Positions 17,865 through 26,728 are shown, numbered from the stretch's first letter. The stretch is 64,000 nt of DNA from Pseudoxanthomonas sp. SE1 (GCF_029542205.1 NZ_CP113783.1:2595001-2659000), one strand, 5' to 3'. The notes: a model not told the origin generated them from the letters alone. Made by a program: numbers and translations.

Positions 17865-19805
17865 ATGCTCCCTGAACTCGGACAAATCGCGCTGATCCTG
17901 GCGCTGCTGGTCGCGATCCTGCAGTCGGTGCTGCCGCTGGCCGGCGCGCATCGCAACAAATCCGCGTGGATGGACGTGGCGCGCCCGGCCGCCTACGCGC
18001 AGCTGTGGCTGGTGATGCTGGCCTTCATCGCGCTGACGGTCGCGTTCGTGCAGCAGGACTTCTCGGTCAAGTACGTGGCCGACAATTCCAATTCCCTGCT
18101 GCCCATGGTCTACCGCTACACCGCGGTGTGGGGCTCGCACGAAGGCTCACTGCTGCTGTGGGCGCTGGTGCTGGCGATCTGGACCGGCGCCGTGGCGCTG
18201 TTCTCGCGACGACTGCCGGACGTCGTGATCGCACGCGTGCTGGGCGTGATGGGCGTAGTCGCCATCGGCTTCCTCGCCTTCCTGATCTTCACGTCCAACC
18301 CCTTCATCCGCCTGTTGCCATCACCGGGCGAAGGCCGCGACCTCAACCCGCTGCTGCAGGACCCGGGGATGATCATCCATCCGCCGCTGCTCTACGTGGG
18401 CTACGTCGGTTTCGTGGTGCCGTTCGCGTTCGCCATCGCCGCATTGCTCGACGGCCGCGTGGATGCGCGCTGGCTGCGCTGGACGCGGCCGTGGACCAAC
18501 GTCGCCTGGGGCTTCCTGACGCTGGGCATCGCGCTGGGCAGCTGGTGGGCGTATTACGAGCTCGGCTGGGGCGGCTGGTGGTTCTGGGATCCGGTCGAGA
18601 ACGCCAGCTTCATGCCGTGGCTGGTCGGCGCGGCGCTGATCCATTCGCAGGCGGTCACCGAGAAGCGCGGCGCGTTCCGCGGCTGGACGCTGCTGCTCGC
18701 CATCTCGGCGTTCTCGCTCTCGCTGCTGGGCACGTTCCTGGTGCGCTCCGGCGTGATCACCAGCGTGCACGCCTTCGCCGCTGATCCCACGCGTGGCGTC
18801 TTCATCCTGATCTTCCTCGGCATCGTGATCGGCAGCTCGCTGCTGCTGTATGCGTGGCGCGCGCCGCAACTGGCCGATGACGCATCGGAGAAGTCGTACT
18901 TCGCCGTCAACGCGCGCGAGACCCTGCTGCTCGCCAACAACCTGCTGCTGACCGCGGCCTGCGCGATGATCCTGCTGGGTACGCTGTACCCGCTGATCGC
19001 CGATGCGCTCGACCTGGGCAAGATCTCGGTCGGCCCGCCCTACTTCAGCCTGCTGTTCATCGTGCTGATGGCACCGCTGGTGGCGCTGGTGCCGTTCGGT
19101 CCGCTCACCAAGTGGCAGCGCGACAAGGCCTCCCGCCTGGGCGCGATGCTGCTGCCATGGGCGCTGCTGTCGATCGTGCTGGCTGTTCTCGCCTACTTCG
19201 TGGCGCCACAGGGCAAGCTCAAGGCTGCCGCCGGCATCCTGGGTGCCGCCTGGGTCGGCCTGGGCACGCTGCGCTTCGTCTGGTCGCGCCTGCGCGCGAA
19301 CGGCCGCTTCACTCCGGAGATGCTCGGCATGACGCTGGCGCATACCGGCATCGCGGTGTTCCTGGTCGGTGCGTTGCTGGTGGAAGCGCTGAACGTGCAG
19401 CGCGAACTTGCAGTGAAACCCGGCCAGACCGTCGAAGTAGGCCGCTGGGGATTCCATTTCCAGGGCGTGGACGAAACCCAGGGCCCCAACTACCTGTCCG
19501 ACCGTGGCCACGTGCAGGTGCTGCGCGATGGCAAGCCGGTGGTGCTGCTGCATCCGGAAAAGCGCGCCTACGCCAGCGGTGGCCAGGTGATGACCGAAGC
19601 CGGCATCAAGCCCGGCGTGCTGGGCGATGTCTACGTCGCCATCGGCGAGCCGCTCGGCAACGATGCCTGGGCGTTGCGCGTGCACATCAAACCCTTCGTC
19701 CGCTGGATCTGGCTCGGCGCCGCCCTGATGGCCCTCGGCGGCTTCGTCACCGCCGCCGACCGCCGGTTCCGCAACCACCGCAGCTCCGAGGCGCGACCCG
19801 CATGA
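17865..19805 (+). CDS. ccmF: Haem lyase subunit CcmF
   Basis: This 646-residue polytopic protein has the WWD haem-handling motif (GWGGWWFWDPVENASFMPWL) and the conserved periplasmic His residues in GSHEGSLLLW and IIHPPLLYVG. It attaches haem from CcmE to apocytochrome c with CcmH. Its stop overlaps the start of ccmG. The expected large periplasmic C-terminal domain before the last helix is present. Confidence 0.95.
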   Translation: MLPELGQIALILALLVAILQSVLPLAGAHRNKSAWMDVARPAAYAQLWLVMLAFIALTVAFVQQDFSVKYVADNSNSLLPMVYRYTAVWGSHEGSLLLWALVLAIWTGAVALFSRRLPDVVIARVLGVMGVVAIGFLAFLIFTSNPFIRLLPSPGEGRDLNPLLQDPGMIIHPPLLYVGYVGFVVPFAFAIAALLDGRVDARWLRWTRPWTNVAWGFLTLGIALGSWWAYYELGWGGWWFWDPVENASFMPWLVGAALIHSQAVTEKRGAFRGWTLLLAISAFSLSLLGTFLVRSGVITSVHAFAADPTRGVFILIFLGIVIGSSLLLYAWRAPQLADDASEKSYFAVNARETLLLANNLLLTAACAMILLGTLYPLIADALDLGKISVGPPYFSLLFIVLMAPLVALVPFGPLTKWQRDKASRLGAMLLPWALLSIVLAVLAYFVAPQGKLKAAAGILGAAWVGLGTLRFVWSRLRANGRFTPEMLGMTLAHTGIAVFLVGALLVEALNVQRELAVKPGQTVEVGRWGFHFQGVDETQGPNYLSDRGHVQVLRDGKPVVLLHPEKRAYASGGQVMTEAGIKPGVLGDVYVAIGEPLGNDAWALRVHIKPFVRWIWLGAALMALGGFVTAADRRFRNHRSSEARPA

Positions 19806-20398
19806 ACAACGCATCCGAACTTCCGCCCTCGCCACCGCGTTCGCGCGGCGCGCTGACGTTCGCCCTGGTCATCATCGGCCTGTTCTTCGTCGGCCTGATG
19901 GGCCTGCTGTACTACGGCGTGTCGCAGTCCGACCGTGCCGGCCGCGACGCGCTGCCGTCGCCGCTGATCGGCAAGCCCGCGCCCGCGTTCGACCTTCCGC
20001 TGCTGCACGACCCCGCCAAGCGCGTCACCAACGCCGACCTGGCCGGCCAGCCCTACGTGATGAACGTGTGGGGCAGCTGGTGCCCCGAATGTCGCGTCGA
20101 ACACCCCATCCTCACGCAATTCGCGCTGACCAAGCGCGTGCGCTTCATCGGCTACAACCTCAAGGACGAACGCGAGGATGCGCTGCGCTGGCTGGAGCAG
20201 TTCGGCAACCCGTACATGATGGTCATCGCCGACATCGAGGGCCGCACGGCGATCGACTGGGGCATCTACGGCGCGCCGGAAACCTTCCTCGTCGACGGCA
20301 ACGGCGTGATCCGCTGGAAGCACGTCGGCGCCATCGATCAGGCCATCATCGACCACCAGCTGATCCCGGCGCTGGAAAAGATCGAAGCCGGCCGATGA
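19802..20398 (+). CDS. ccmG: Thiol:disulfide oxidoreductase CcmG/DsbE
   Basis: This 198-residue thioredoxin-like protein is anchored by one N-terminal TM helix (~residues 17-40). Its active site is WGSWCPECRVEHP (CxxC with Pro-Glu between the cysteines). The family cis-Pro region lies near GAPETFLVD. It keeps the CxxCH cysteines of apocytochrome c reduced for ligation. Start and stop overlap with ccmF and ccmH respectively. Confidence 0.94.
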   Translation: MNNASELPPSPPRSRGALTFALVIIGLFFVGLMGLLYYGVSQSDRAGRDALPSPLIGKPAPAFDLPLLHDPAKRVTNADLAGQPYVMNVWGSWCPECRVEHPILTQFALTKRVRFIGYNLKDEREDALRWLEQFGNPYMMVIADIEGRTAIDWGIYGAPETFLVDGNGVIRWKHVGAIDQAIIDHQLIPALEKIEAGR

Positions 20399-20922
20399 AC
20401 ATGTTCGCCACCCCACGTGCCCCCCGTAGAGCCGAGCTTGCTCGGCTGCGCGATGCCGGAACCAAGAGCAGCCGAGCAAGCTCGGCTCTACGGGGCGTGT
20501 TAGCGCTGCTGCTGGCGCTCTGCGCGCTGCCCGCCTTCGCGCAGGCCAGCGACCCCACCCCGCTGCAGTTCAACGACGCCACCGAGGAAGCCCGCTTCCA
20601 CAAACTCACCGCCGAACTGCGCTGCGTGATGTGCCAGAACCAGTCGCTGGCCGATTCCAATGCGCAGATCGCGCACGACCTGCGGCGTGAAGTGCTGGAC
20701 CTGATGCGCCAGGGCAAGGACGACGCGCAGGTGAAGCAGTTCCTGGTCGAACGCTACGGCGAGTTCGTGCTGTACAAACCCGAGGTCGCACCCGGCACGT
20801 ACATCCTGTGGTTCGGCCCCCTGCTGCTGTTGCTGGCCGGCGGTGTCTGGGTCGGCCGGATCGTCGCCAAGCGCGCGAAGCAACCCGCGCCGACCACCGA
20901 CGACGACAATCAGGAGTGGTGA
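20395..20922 (+). CDS. ccmH: Cytochrome c maturation protein CcmH with repeat-derived N-terminus
   Basis: The core (about residues 58-175) is a normal CcmH. It has the reductase motif LRCVMCQNQSLADSN, a three-helix bundle, then a TM helix (TYILWFGPLLLLLAGG). The first ~34 residues are unusual: codons for PRRAELARL...SSRASSALRG are an in-frame palindromic repeat pair at 20423-20495. They lie directly before the hydrophobic signal core (VLALLLALCALPAFAQA). The result is a long basic n-region. Start codon ATG overlaps the ccmG stop; ATG at codon 3 is an alternative. The frame is intact, so the protein is probably functional. Confidence 0.93.
   Translation: MNMFATPRAPRRAELARLRDAGTKSSRASSALRGVLALLLALCALPAFAQASDPTPLQFNDATEEARFHKLTAELRCVMCQNQSLADSNAQIAHDLRREVLDLMRQGKDDAQVKQFLVERYGEFVLYKPEVAPGTYILWFGPLLLLLAGGVWVGRIVAKRAKQPAPTTDDDNQEW
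20423..20495. repeat. SMAG/GTAG-like inverted repeat pair within ccmH
   Basis: GTAGAGCCGAGCTTGCTCGG (from 20426) and its inverted copy (20468-20495) are separated by about 20 bp. The GTAG-headed palindrome resembles the REP-like elements described in Stenotrophomonas and attributed to RAYT transposases. It lies wholly inside the coding sequence of the CcmH signal-peptide n-region and keeps the frame. Confidence 0.9.
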
Positions 20923-21938
20923 TGACCACGTTCGTGATCCTCTCCATCGTGCTCTCCGCCGCCGTACTGCTGGCGGTGCTGTGGCCGCTGTGGCGCGACG
21001 CGCGCGGGCTGGTGCTGGGCGGCGTCGCCGCACTCGGCATCGCCACGTTCGCGCTGTACCGCGTGGTGGGCACGCCTGCCGCGCTGTCGCCGCAGGCCAC
21101 CGCCGCAATGCCCACGACGCTGGACGATGCCGTGACCCAGCTCGAAGCCGAGCTCGCGAAGCAGCCCAACGAGCCGGAAGGCTGGCGCCTGCTGGGCAAG
21201 TCCTACGCCGCGCTGCAACGTTACGACGATGCGCTGAAAGCCTTCGAGCGCGCCGTGCAACTGCTGCCGACCGACGCCGACCTGCTGGTCGAAGCCGCGC
21301 AGGCACGGCTGTTCAACAACGCCGAACGCAAGCTCGACGCGCAGGCGATGGCGTTGCTGGACAAGGCCATCGCCATCAATCCCGATCATCAGCGGGCGCT
21401 GTGGTTCGTCGGCCTGGCGCAGCGACAGGAAGGCAAGCATGCGGAAGCGGCGAAGACCTGGGAGCCGCTGCTGGCCAAGGTCGACCCGAACACCGCCGCC
21501 ACCCTGCGCACGCAGATCAACGAAGCCCGTACCGACGCCGGCCTGCCGCCACTGGCGGACACGGCGCCGGCACCCGTCGCCGACGCCACACCTGCACTGC
21601 TCACGGTCACGGTCGGTCTGGCGCCGGCCCTGAAGGACAAGCTGGCGCCGGGCGACACGCTGTTCGTGTTCGCCCGCCAGGTGGGTGGCCCGCCGATGCC
21701 GGTCGCCGCCAAACGCCTGCCGGTGGACACCTTCCCGGTAACCGTGCCGCTCGGCGACGGCGACAGCCCCATGCCCACGCTGAAGCTCTCGCAGCTACCG
21801 CAGGTGCAGCTGGTCGCCCGCATCGCCAAGGGCAATGGTCCTGCTGCGCAGACCGGCGACCTGGAAGCCGCTGCCGTCACCGCCGAGGTCAAGGCCGGCA
21901 ACACCTACACGCTGACGATCGACCGCGTGGTGCCGTAA
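20922..21938 (+). CDS. ccmI: Cytochrome c maturation TPR protein CcmI
   Basis: This 338-residue protein has two N-terminal TM helices (~3-20 and ~28-46) around a cytosolic loop. A TPR segment follows (~90-215: PEGWRLLGKSYAALQRYDDALKAFERAV), then a beta-rich C-terminal domain of the CcmI/NrfG-fused type. It chaperones apocytochrome c for the CcmF/H lyase. The start overlaps the ccmH stop (TGATG). It is the last gene of the ccm run. Confidence 0.9.
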   Translation: MTTFVILSIVLSAAVLLAVLWPLWRDARGLVLGGVAALGIATFALYRVVGTPAALSPQATAAMPTTLDDAVTQLEAELAKQPNEPEGWRLLGKSYAALQRYDDALKAFERAVQLLPTDADLLVEAAQARLFNNAERKLDAQAMALLDKAIAINPDHQRALWFVGLAQRQEGKHAEAAKTWEPLLAKVDPNTAATLRTQINEARTDAGLPPLADTAPAPVADATPALLTVTVGLAPALKDKLAPGDTLFVFARQVGGPPMPVAAKRLPVDTFPVTVPLGDGDSPMPTLKLSQLPQVQLVARIAKGNGPAAQTGDLEAAAVTAEVKAGNTYTLTIDRVVP

Positions 21939-21966
21939 GTACAGCATTTCCTTCTTCGCGCGGGAT

Positions 21967-22151
21967 GTTCCTTCTCCCTGCGAAGCGGGGAGAAGGTGGC
22001 CGAAGGCCGAATGAGGGGCGCTCTTCGCGCAGAACCCTCCGCGCACCGCCGTAGACGCGCGTTGACCGTCAATCGCAGCGCGAGCATTCCCACTCCGTTC
22101 GCCCCTCACCCACCCGTTGGGCACCCTCTCCCCGCTGCGCAGGGCGAGGGA
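21967..22151. repeat. Inverted repeat pair (CCTTCTCCC type) after ccmI
   Basis: The left copy 21967-22020 (TTCTCCCTGC with GAGAAGGTGGCCGAAGG) and the inverted right copy about 22098-22151 occupy most of the 322-bp gap between ccmI and the EEP-family gene. No gene is seen here. Confidence 0.8.
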
Positions 22152-22260
22152 TACGGACACTGCGTTGCGATGTATCCGTGCCCTGCTTGCACCTGCACGA
22201 CATGGCATCGATAAGCCGCCTTCCCTACACTCCGGCGATGATCCATCTCCTGCCCACTGC

Positions 22261-23193
22261 ATGAAGCGCGCACGCGTCGTATCACGGCTAGCGCTTTGGC
22301 TCTCCGCACCTGCGCTGCTCGGACTGCTGCTCCCGCTGCAACGCGCATGGATGCCTGGCCAAGGATCCATCGGCTGGGCGCTGGACCTTTTCTCGCACTG
22401 GCAGCCGCTCTATGGCGCCGCCTGGCTAATCGCCTGCCTGCTCGGCGCCGTACGCGACAGGCGCTGGCTGCTCGGCCTGCCACTGCTGGCCCTGCCATGG
22501 CTCACCGCCAGTCCCGTCGCGCCGCACTCGCAGGAATCGCCGGATCTCGTGGTGGCGGTCGCCAACGTCAACATCCGCCAGCAAGACCCCGCCGCACTGC
22601 TCGACTGGCTGCGTCGGAAGCCGGCCAACCTCGTGGTGCTGACCGAACTGTCGCCGAACTACGCTGCCGCGCTGGCCGAACGGCAGTACGGCGGCTTCGC
22701 ACACTACGCGCTGCATCCGCTCGCATCGCCGCCCGGCCTGGGCGTGCTCTCGGACCATCCACTGCACAACGTGCGTGTGCTGCCCGACCGACTGGGCGCA
22801 CTGCGGATGGAGGCGGATATCGACATCGACGGCCATATCGTCCATTTCATCGCCGCACACCCGAAACCACCGATGGCCACGCGCAAGTATCAGGCACGCG
22901 ATGGCCTGCTGCGCGAACTCGCCTTGGCGGCAACCGCCCGACCGACCATCGTCGCCGGCGACCTCAATGCCACGCCGTGGTCCAGTGCGTTGCTCGGCAG
23001 CGACCTGCGCTCCCTGCGTCGCGTTTCAGGATGGGCACCTACCTATCCCAGCGAGACCGGCGGCTGGTTCGGCATCGGCATCGATCACGTGCTTGTCTCG
23101 TCCGAGTTTGCCGGCACGGACGCGGAACGCGGCCCCGACATCGGTTCGGACCACCTGCCAGTCCGTGTCGGCGTGCACTGGCAGGGCGAATAG
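22261..23193 (+). CDS. Endonuclease/exonuclease/phosphatase family membrane protein
   Basis: This 310-residue protein has three hydrophobic segments in residues ~10-85, then an EEP fold. The EEP motifs are VAVANVN (strand with metal-site Asn), VVLTELS (metal-binding Glu), GDLNATPW (Asp/Asn pair) and a terminal SDHLPV. The active site is predicted to face the periplasm. EEP members cleave phosphodiesters or phosphomonoesters in nucleic acids, phosphoinositides or lipids. The substrate of this membrane-anchored bacterial subgroup is not established from sequence. Confidence 0.85.
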   Translation: MKRARVVSRLALWLSAPALLGLLLPLQRAWMPGQGSIGWALDLFSHWQPLYGAAWLIACLLGAVRDRRWLLGLPLLALPWLTASPVAPHSQESPDLVVAVANVNIRQQDPAALLDWLRRKPANLVVLTELSPNYAAALAERQYGGFAHYALHPLASPPGLGVLSDHPLHNVRVLPDRLGALRMEADIDIDGHIVHFIAAHPKPPMATRKYQARDGLLRELALAATARPTIVAGDLNATPWSSALLGSDLRSLRRVSGWAPTYPSETGGWFGIGIDHVLVSSEFAGTDAERGPDIGSDHLPVRVGVHWQGE

Positions 23194-23220
23194 CGCCGCA
23201 CGGATCGCTACACTTGGCGC

Positions 23221-24348
23221 ATGACCGAATTCATCCCCCCCGGCACCCGCTTCCATCCCCTGCCCTCGCCGTTCCTCATGAAGCGCGGCGGTGCGCTGCA
23301 CGGCGCACGGATGGCGTATGAAACCTGGGGCAGCTTGAACGAGCGCCGCGACAACGCGGTGCTGATCGTCACCGGGCTGTCGCCGGATGCGCATGCGGCG
23401 CGCAATCCGGGCAACGAAGCGGAGGGCTGGTGGGAAGCGATGCTCGGCCCCGGCAAGCCGATCGACACCGACCGCTGGTTCGTGGTCTGCGTGAACTCGT
23501 TGGGTAGTTGCAAGGGCTCGACGGGCCCGGCCTCGGTGAATCCGGATACGGGTGGCCTCTACCGCCTCGATTTCCCCGAATTGTCGGTGGAAGACGGCGC
23601 CAACGCGGCCTTCGACGTGGTGCGCAGGCTGGGCATCGAGCAGTTGGCCTGCATCATCGGCAACTCGATGGGCGGGATGACGGCGCTGGCCTACCTGCTG
23701 TTGCACCCGGGCGCGGCGCGCACGCACATCAACATCTCCGGCAGTGCGCAGGCGCTGCCGTTCTCCATCGCGATCCGCTCGCTGCAGCGCGAGGCGATCC
23801 GGTTGGATCCGCAATGGAACCACGGCCAGTACGACGATGAGACGTATCCGGAATCCGGCATGCGCATGGCGCGCAAGCTGGGCGTGATCACCTACCGTTC
23901 GGCGCTGGAGTGGGATGGCCGCTTCGGTCGCGTGCGGTTGGAGTCGGACCGTCCGGACGAGGATCCGTTCGGCCTGGAGTTCCAGGTGGAGAGTTATCTG
24001 GAAGGCCATGCGCGCCGGTTCGTGCGCCGCTTCGATCCCAATTGCTATCTCTATCTCAGCCGGTCGATGGACTGGTTCGATCTGGCGGAATACGCCGGTG
24101 AGGACCGCGCGGACGGCGACGTGATGAAGGGGCTGGCCAAGATCCGCGTGCAGCGTGCGCTGGCGATCGGGGCGGCCACCGACATCCTGTTCCCGCTGCA
24201 ACAGCAGCAGCAGATCGCCGAGGGGCTCGCGGCCGGTGGGGCGCAGGCGGAGTTCCTGCCGCTGGAATCGCCACAGGGGCATGATGCCTTCCTGGTGGAT
24301 TTCGAGCGGTTCGGGCCGGCAGTGGCAGGGTTTCTGGCAGGGGTATGA
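23221..24348 (+). CDS. metX: MetX-family O-acyltransferase (likely serine O-succinyltransferase)
   Basis: This 375-residue alpha/beta-hydrolase has the MetX triad: nucleophile Ser149 (IIGNSMGGMTAL), Asp321 (ATDILFP) and His354 (PQGHDAF). MetX enzymes acylate homoserine for methionine synthesis. Xanthomonadaceae homologues have been reassigned as L-serine O-succinyltransferases acting in cysteine synthesis, and this sequence looks like that subgroup. That subgroup assignment rests on recall of family sequences, so homoserine acetyl- or succinyltransferase remains possible. Cysteine dioxygenase follows 234 bp downstream. Confidence 0.88.
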   Translation: MTEFIPPGTRFHPLPSPFLMKRGGALHGARMAYETWGSLNERRDNAVLIVTGLSPDAHAARNPGNEAEGWWEAMLGPGKPIDTDRWFVVCVNSLGSCKGSTGPASVNPDTGGLYRLDFPELSVEDGANAAFDVVRRLGIEQLACIIGNSMGGMTALAYLLLHPGAARTHINISGSAQALPFSIAIRSLQREAIRLDPQWNHGQYDDETYPESGMRMARKLGVITYRSALEWDGRFGRVRLESDRPDEDPFGLEFQVESYLEGHARRFVRRFDPNCYLYLSRSMDWFDLAEYAGEDRADGDVMKGLAKIRVQRALAIGAATDILFPLQQQQQIAEGLAAGGAQAEFLPLESPQGHDAFLVDFERFGPAVAGFLAGV

Positions 24349-24359
24349 GCACCCGCCGT

Positions 24360-24497
24360 TCCCTTCTCCCTCCGGGAGAAGGTGGCGCGCAGCGCCGGAT
24401 GAGGGTGTGCGAGCCGCCGAATCCTCACCACTCCGCCGCCCCTCACCCCAACCCCTCTCTCCCACAGGGACTTCCTTCGGTCGCCGACGGGAGAGGG
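24360..24497. repeat. Inverted repeat pair (CCTTCTCCC type)
   Basis: A left copy (24360-24408) and a right inverted copy (about 24439-24497) fill the gap between the metX-family and cysteine dioxygenase genes. The right copy carries an extra CTTCCTTCGGTCGCCGAC insertion within its stem relative to the others. Confidence 0.75.
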
Positions 24498-24582
24498 GCT
24501 CATCCAACCCATCCCGCACCGCACGACGCCCTCCCCGCCCCACGCGGCTAAAATGGGCCCACACTTTCACCGGGCTCGTCCC

Positions 24583-25170
24583 ATGACCCTCGATTTCCCC
24601 GGCGCCGACAAGCTGATCGCGTCGCTGGACGCCGCCGTCGCCCTTGGCGACGACCGTGCCGTCACCGATGCGCTGCGCAAGTCGCTGTGCGAACTGATCT
24701 GCGACGAGGACGTGCATCTGCCGTCCTGCGTGCTGGAGCCGATCTCCGACCATTACGCGCGCCGCGAGCTGTACACCAGTCCGGAGCACGGCTACAGCGT
24801 GATCGCGATGACGTGGGGGCCGGGCCAGGGCACCAAGATCCACGATCATTCGGGGATGTGGTGTGTGGAAGGGGTGTGGCGCGGGCGGCTGGAGATCACG
24901 CAGTACGAGCTGGCGGAGCACGACGATGTGCGCTACCGCTTCGTGCCGGCGGGCACCATCGAGGCCGGCACGGGCTCGGCGGGCAGCCTGATCCCGCCGC
25001 ACGAGTACCACACCATCCGCAATCCCAGCGACAAGGCCGTTGCGGTCAGTCTGCATGTGTACCAGCGCACGATGGTCCGCTGCGGGATCTTCACGCCGGA
25101 GGAAGAGGCCGGCACGGACGGCTGGCAGCGCCGGGGCGAGCGGTTGCTGGGGACGGACCAGGTCAACTGA
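24583..25170 (+). CDS. Cysteine dioxygenase family protein
   Basis: This 195-residue cupin has the iron ligands of cysteine dioxygenase: His87 and His89 (GTKIHDHSGMW) and His140 (LIPPHEYHTIRN). The start at 24583 (MTLDFPGADKL) is chosen over an ATG 30 bp upstream. It would oxidise cysteine to cysteine sulfinate in the cytoplasm; 3-mercaptopropionate dioxygenase is the close alternative in this family. It sits next to a gene probably acting in cysteine synthesis. Confidence 0.87.
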   Translation: MTLDFPGADKLIASLDAAVALGDDRAVTDALRKSLCELICDEDVHLPSCVLEPISDHYARRELYTSPEHGYSVIAMTWGPGQGTKIHDHSGMWCVEGVWRGRLEITQYELAEHDDVRYRFVPAGTIEAGTGSAGSLIPPHEYHTIRNPSDKAVAVSLHVYQRTMVRCGIFTPEEEAGTDGWQRRGERLLGTDQVN

Positions 25171-25215
25171 GGCGCTGCGGGACCCTGCCCCTGTCGGTAG
25201 GGGGCCTGGCTCAGC

Positions 25216-25221
25216 TATACT
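25216..25221 (+). promoter_or_regulatory. Candidate -10 box for tRNA-Leu
   Basis: TATACT lies 10-16 bp before the tRNA 5' end and fits a sigma-70 -10 element. No strong -35 match is evident at the expected spacing, so this is tentative. Confidence 0.5.
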
Positions 25222-25231
25222 CCGCGTCCGC

Positions 25232-25317
25232 GCCGAAGTGGCGGAATGGTAGACGCAGCGGACTCAAAATCCGCCGCCCTTAAAAGCGTGTGGGTTCGAG
25301 TCCCACCTTCGGCACCA
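25232..25317 (+). tRNA. tRNA-Leu (anticodon CAA)
   Basis: The acceptor stem GCCGAAG pairs with CTTCGGC. The anticodon loop CTCAAAA is closed by a GCGGA/TCCGC stem, giving anticodon CAA, which reads UUG. A long variable arm (class II tRNA), a GGTTCGAGTCCC T-arm and an encoded CCA end are present; total 86 nt. A rho-independent terminator follows at once. The DNA downstream is an accessory stretch, and tRNA 3' ends are common integration sites, but I see no repeated tRNA 3' end or integrase. Confidence 0.97.
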
Positions 25318-25323
25318 AGATCA

Positions 25324-25347
25324 AACCCCGGGCTCCCGGGGTTTTTT
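25324..25347 (+). terminator. Rho-independent terminator after tRNA-Leu
   Basis: The stem AACCCCGG / CCGGGGTT (25324-25331 and 25336-25343) has a 4-nt loop and a run of six T (25342-25347). It is placed 7 bp after the tRNA CCA end. Confidence 0.9.
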
Positions 25348-25471
25348 CGTTTGTGGCGCTTGGGCTTTTTCAGAGGATGGGCAAGACGCAGGCCGCGTTC
25401 GACGACGACGTGGCTCACCTCCCATGACTCAGCCAAGTGCAATGACGGATATCGCCTGCGGCCAAAGCGAC

Positions 25472-25915
25472 CTATCCGTTCTCCAGAAATTTCCAGCCCA
25501 GCATGTAAGCGGGCCCGGAGTTCGCGTAGCGGACCTCGCGATCCAGGTACGTCATTTCAGCGATGGCTCGCCTGGCAGATGCGGGAATTTCGTCCCTTCC
25601 GGGCTTGAGGATGGCCTCGATTTCATCCCAGCGAGCGTTCGTTCCGTGATATCCCGGATGGGAATCGCCGCTTACCTCACCTGATTCGTAGCGCGCGTTC
25701 CAAGCGACGAATATCTGCCATTGCTCACGCTCCAGATCGAGCACTTCCTCCTCTAACGGCCAGACGAGGAACGTCCCCAGGTACTCATCATCCGTCTCGT
25801 CGAAAAGGGACTTGAAACGATGTGGCTCGCCGCCGATGTTAGCAACGCCGGCGCGCGGGCCGTCGTACCAGTCATTTTCCACATGTACTGTTTCGGGACG
25901 ACCATAACCCGTCAT
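25472..25915 (-). CDS. Conserved hypothetical protein, acidic
   Basis: This 147-residue protein starts at 25915 (MTGYGRPETVHVENDWYDGP). There is no signal peptide or TM segment. It is acidic, with several Trp and Tyr (VENDWYDGPRAGVA, REQWQIFVAWNARYESGE). The style suggests a small cytosolic immunity-like or cell-filling protein, but I do not recognise a family. The G+C content is visibly lower than in neighbouring core genes, and a repeat pair touches its 5' side. Confidence 0.65.
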   Translation of the reverse strand: MTGYGRPETVHVENDWYDGPRAGVANIGGEPHRFKSLFDETDDEYLGTFLVWPLEEEVLDLEREQWQIFVAWNARYESGEVSGDSHPGYHGTNARWDEIEAILKPGRDEIPASARRAIAEMTYLDREVRYANSGPAYMLGWKFLENG

Positions 25916-25936
25916 TTCTTCTCCGTCGCGCAGTCT

Positions 25937-26025
25937 CGTAGGATGGGTTGATCCGTAGGCCATACCCATCAATCACAGCGTATCTGCATCATGACGATGG
26001 GTATCGCTTCGCTCAAGCCATCCCA
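25937..26025. repeat. TAGGATGGGTTGA inverted repeat pair
   Basis: CGTAGGATGGGTTGA...ATACCCATCAAT at 25937-25972 and the inverted form (CGATGGGTATCGCTTCGCTC...CCATCC) at 25995-26025. The same element pair recurs at 27.2 and 63.65 kb. It supplies the upstream in-frame ATG codons of the adjacent hypothetical gene, which I therefore did not use as starts. Confidence 0.85.
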
Positions 26026-26161
26026 TGTGCTGCGGGTTAAGTTCGCGAACATCGGGTTCATCGCCGTGGGAGATATCGCACCCATCGCCATAGGGAAACG
26101 GCCTCGTCAGACGTCTACCTTGATGGATGGGCGCTATTCGCGGCCCGTGCACTGACGAACG

Positions 26162-26611
26162 ATGATAAAAGACCACCCGAACCCGTACATCCAGGCCTCG
26201 CTCCGCGAGCTATCCGCTGCCCTGAATCGGTGTGCAGGCCAGCTGCAGACAACGAATGGGTCAGTAGAGCGCCAGGATATGGCGCACCTGCTCCTCGCCG
26301 CAGCCAAGCGCCTCGCCCCCAAGGACAAGCGCCTGGGAGAGCCGGTCAGTCGCGTACGCGCAGGTGCAGAGGTCCTTCCAGAGTTCTGGCCGCGCTACGA
26401 ACTCGAGAAGCGCGCGATGCGCTGGCACCTGTTCCACCAGGCCGCTGAGGCCGCCGGACTCACGCCTGCGGACATCGGTGCGTACTTCACACTGACAGGG
26501 AGGCCCCTGACGGACCGCGTCCTGGAAAGCGAAGACGGCTACCGCGAAGCCCTGGATTGGATTGAAGAAGCCCGCCGTGCGGGTGACCGGGCCTCTCGCC
26601 AAGTTGAGTAG
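26162..26611 (+). CDS. Hypothetical protein
   Basis: This 149-residue soluble, helical, Arg/Ala-rich protein (MIKDHPNPYIQASLRELSAA) has no signal peptide and no family I can name. It lies between two repeat pairs in the lower-GC accessory stretch. Start choice is the first ATG, with no strong ribosome site visible. The middle (RYELEKRAMRWHLFHQAAEA) looks amphipathic. Confidence 0.55.
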   Translation: MIKDHPNPYIQASLRELSAALNRCAGQLQTTNGSVERQDMAHLLLAAAKRLAPKDKRLGEPVSRVRAGAEVLPEFWPRYELEKRAMRWHLFHQAAEAAGLTPADIGAYFTLTGRPLTDRVLESEDGYREALDWIEEARRAGDRASRQVE

Positions 26612-26728
26612 AACCCTGGGTTGGGCCAGGAAACAGGGGGCAGAGCGCAATTGCTTCCGGACGACCGGTGAACCTCGCGACGCCATAGCGCGGCGCATGC
26701 CGGGCATCAGTCATCAGCCAAGCGCACG

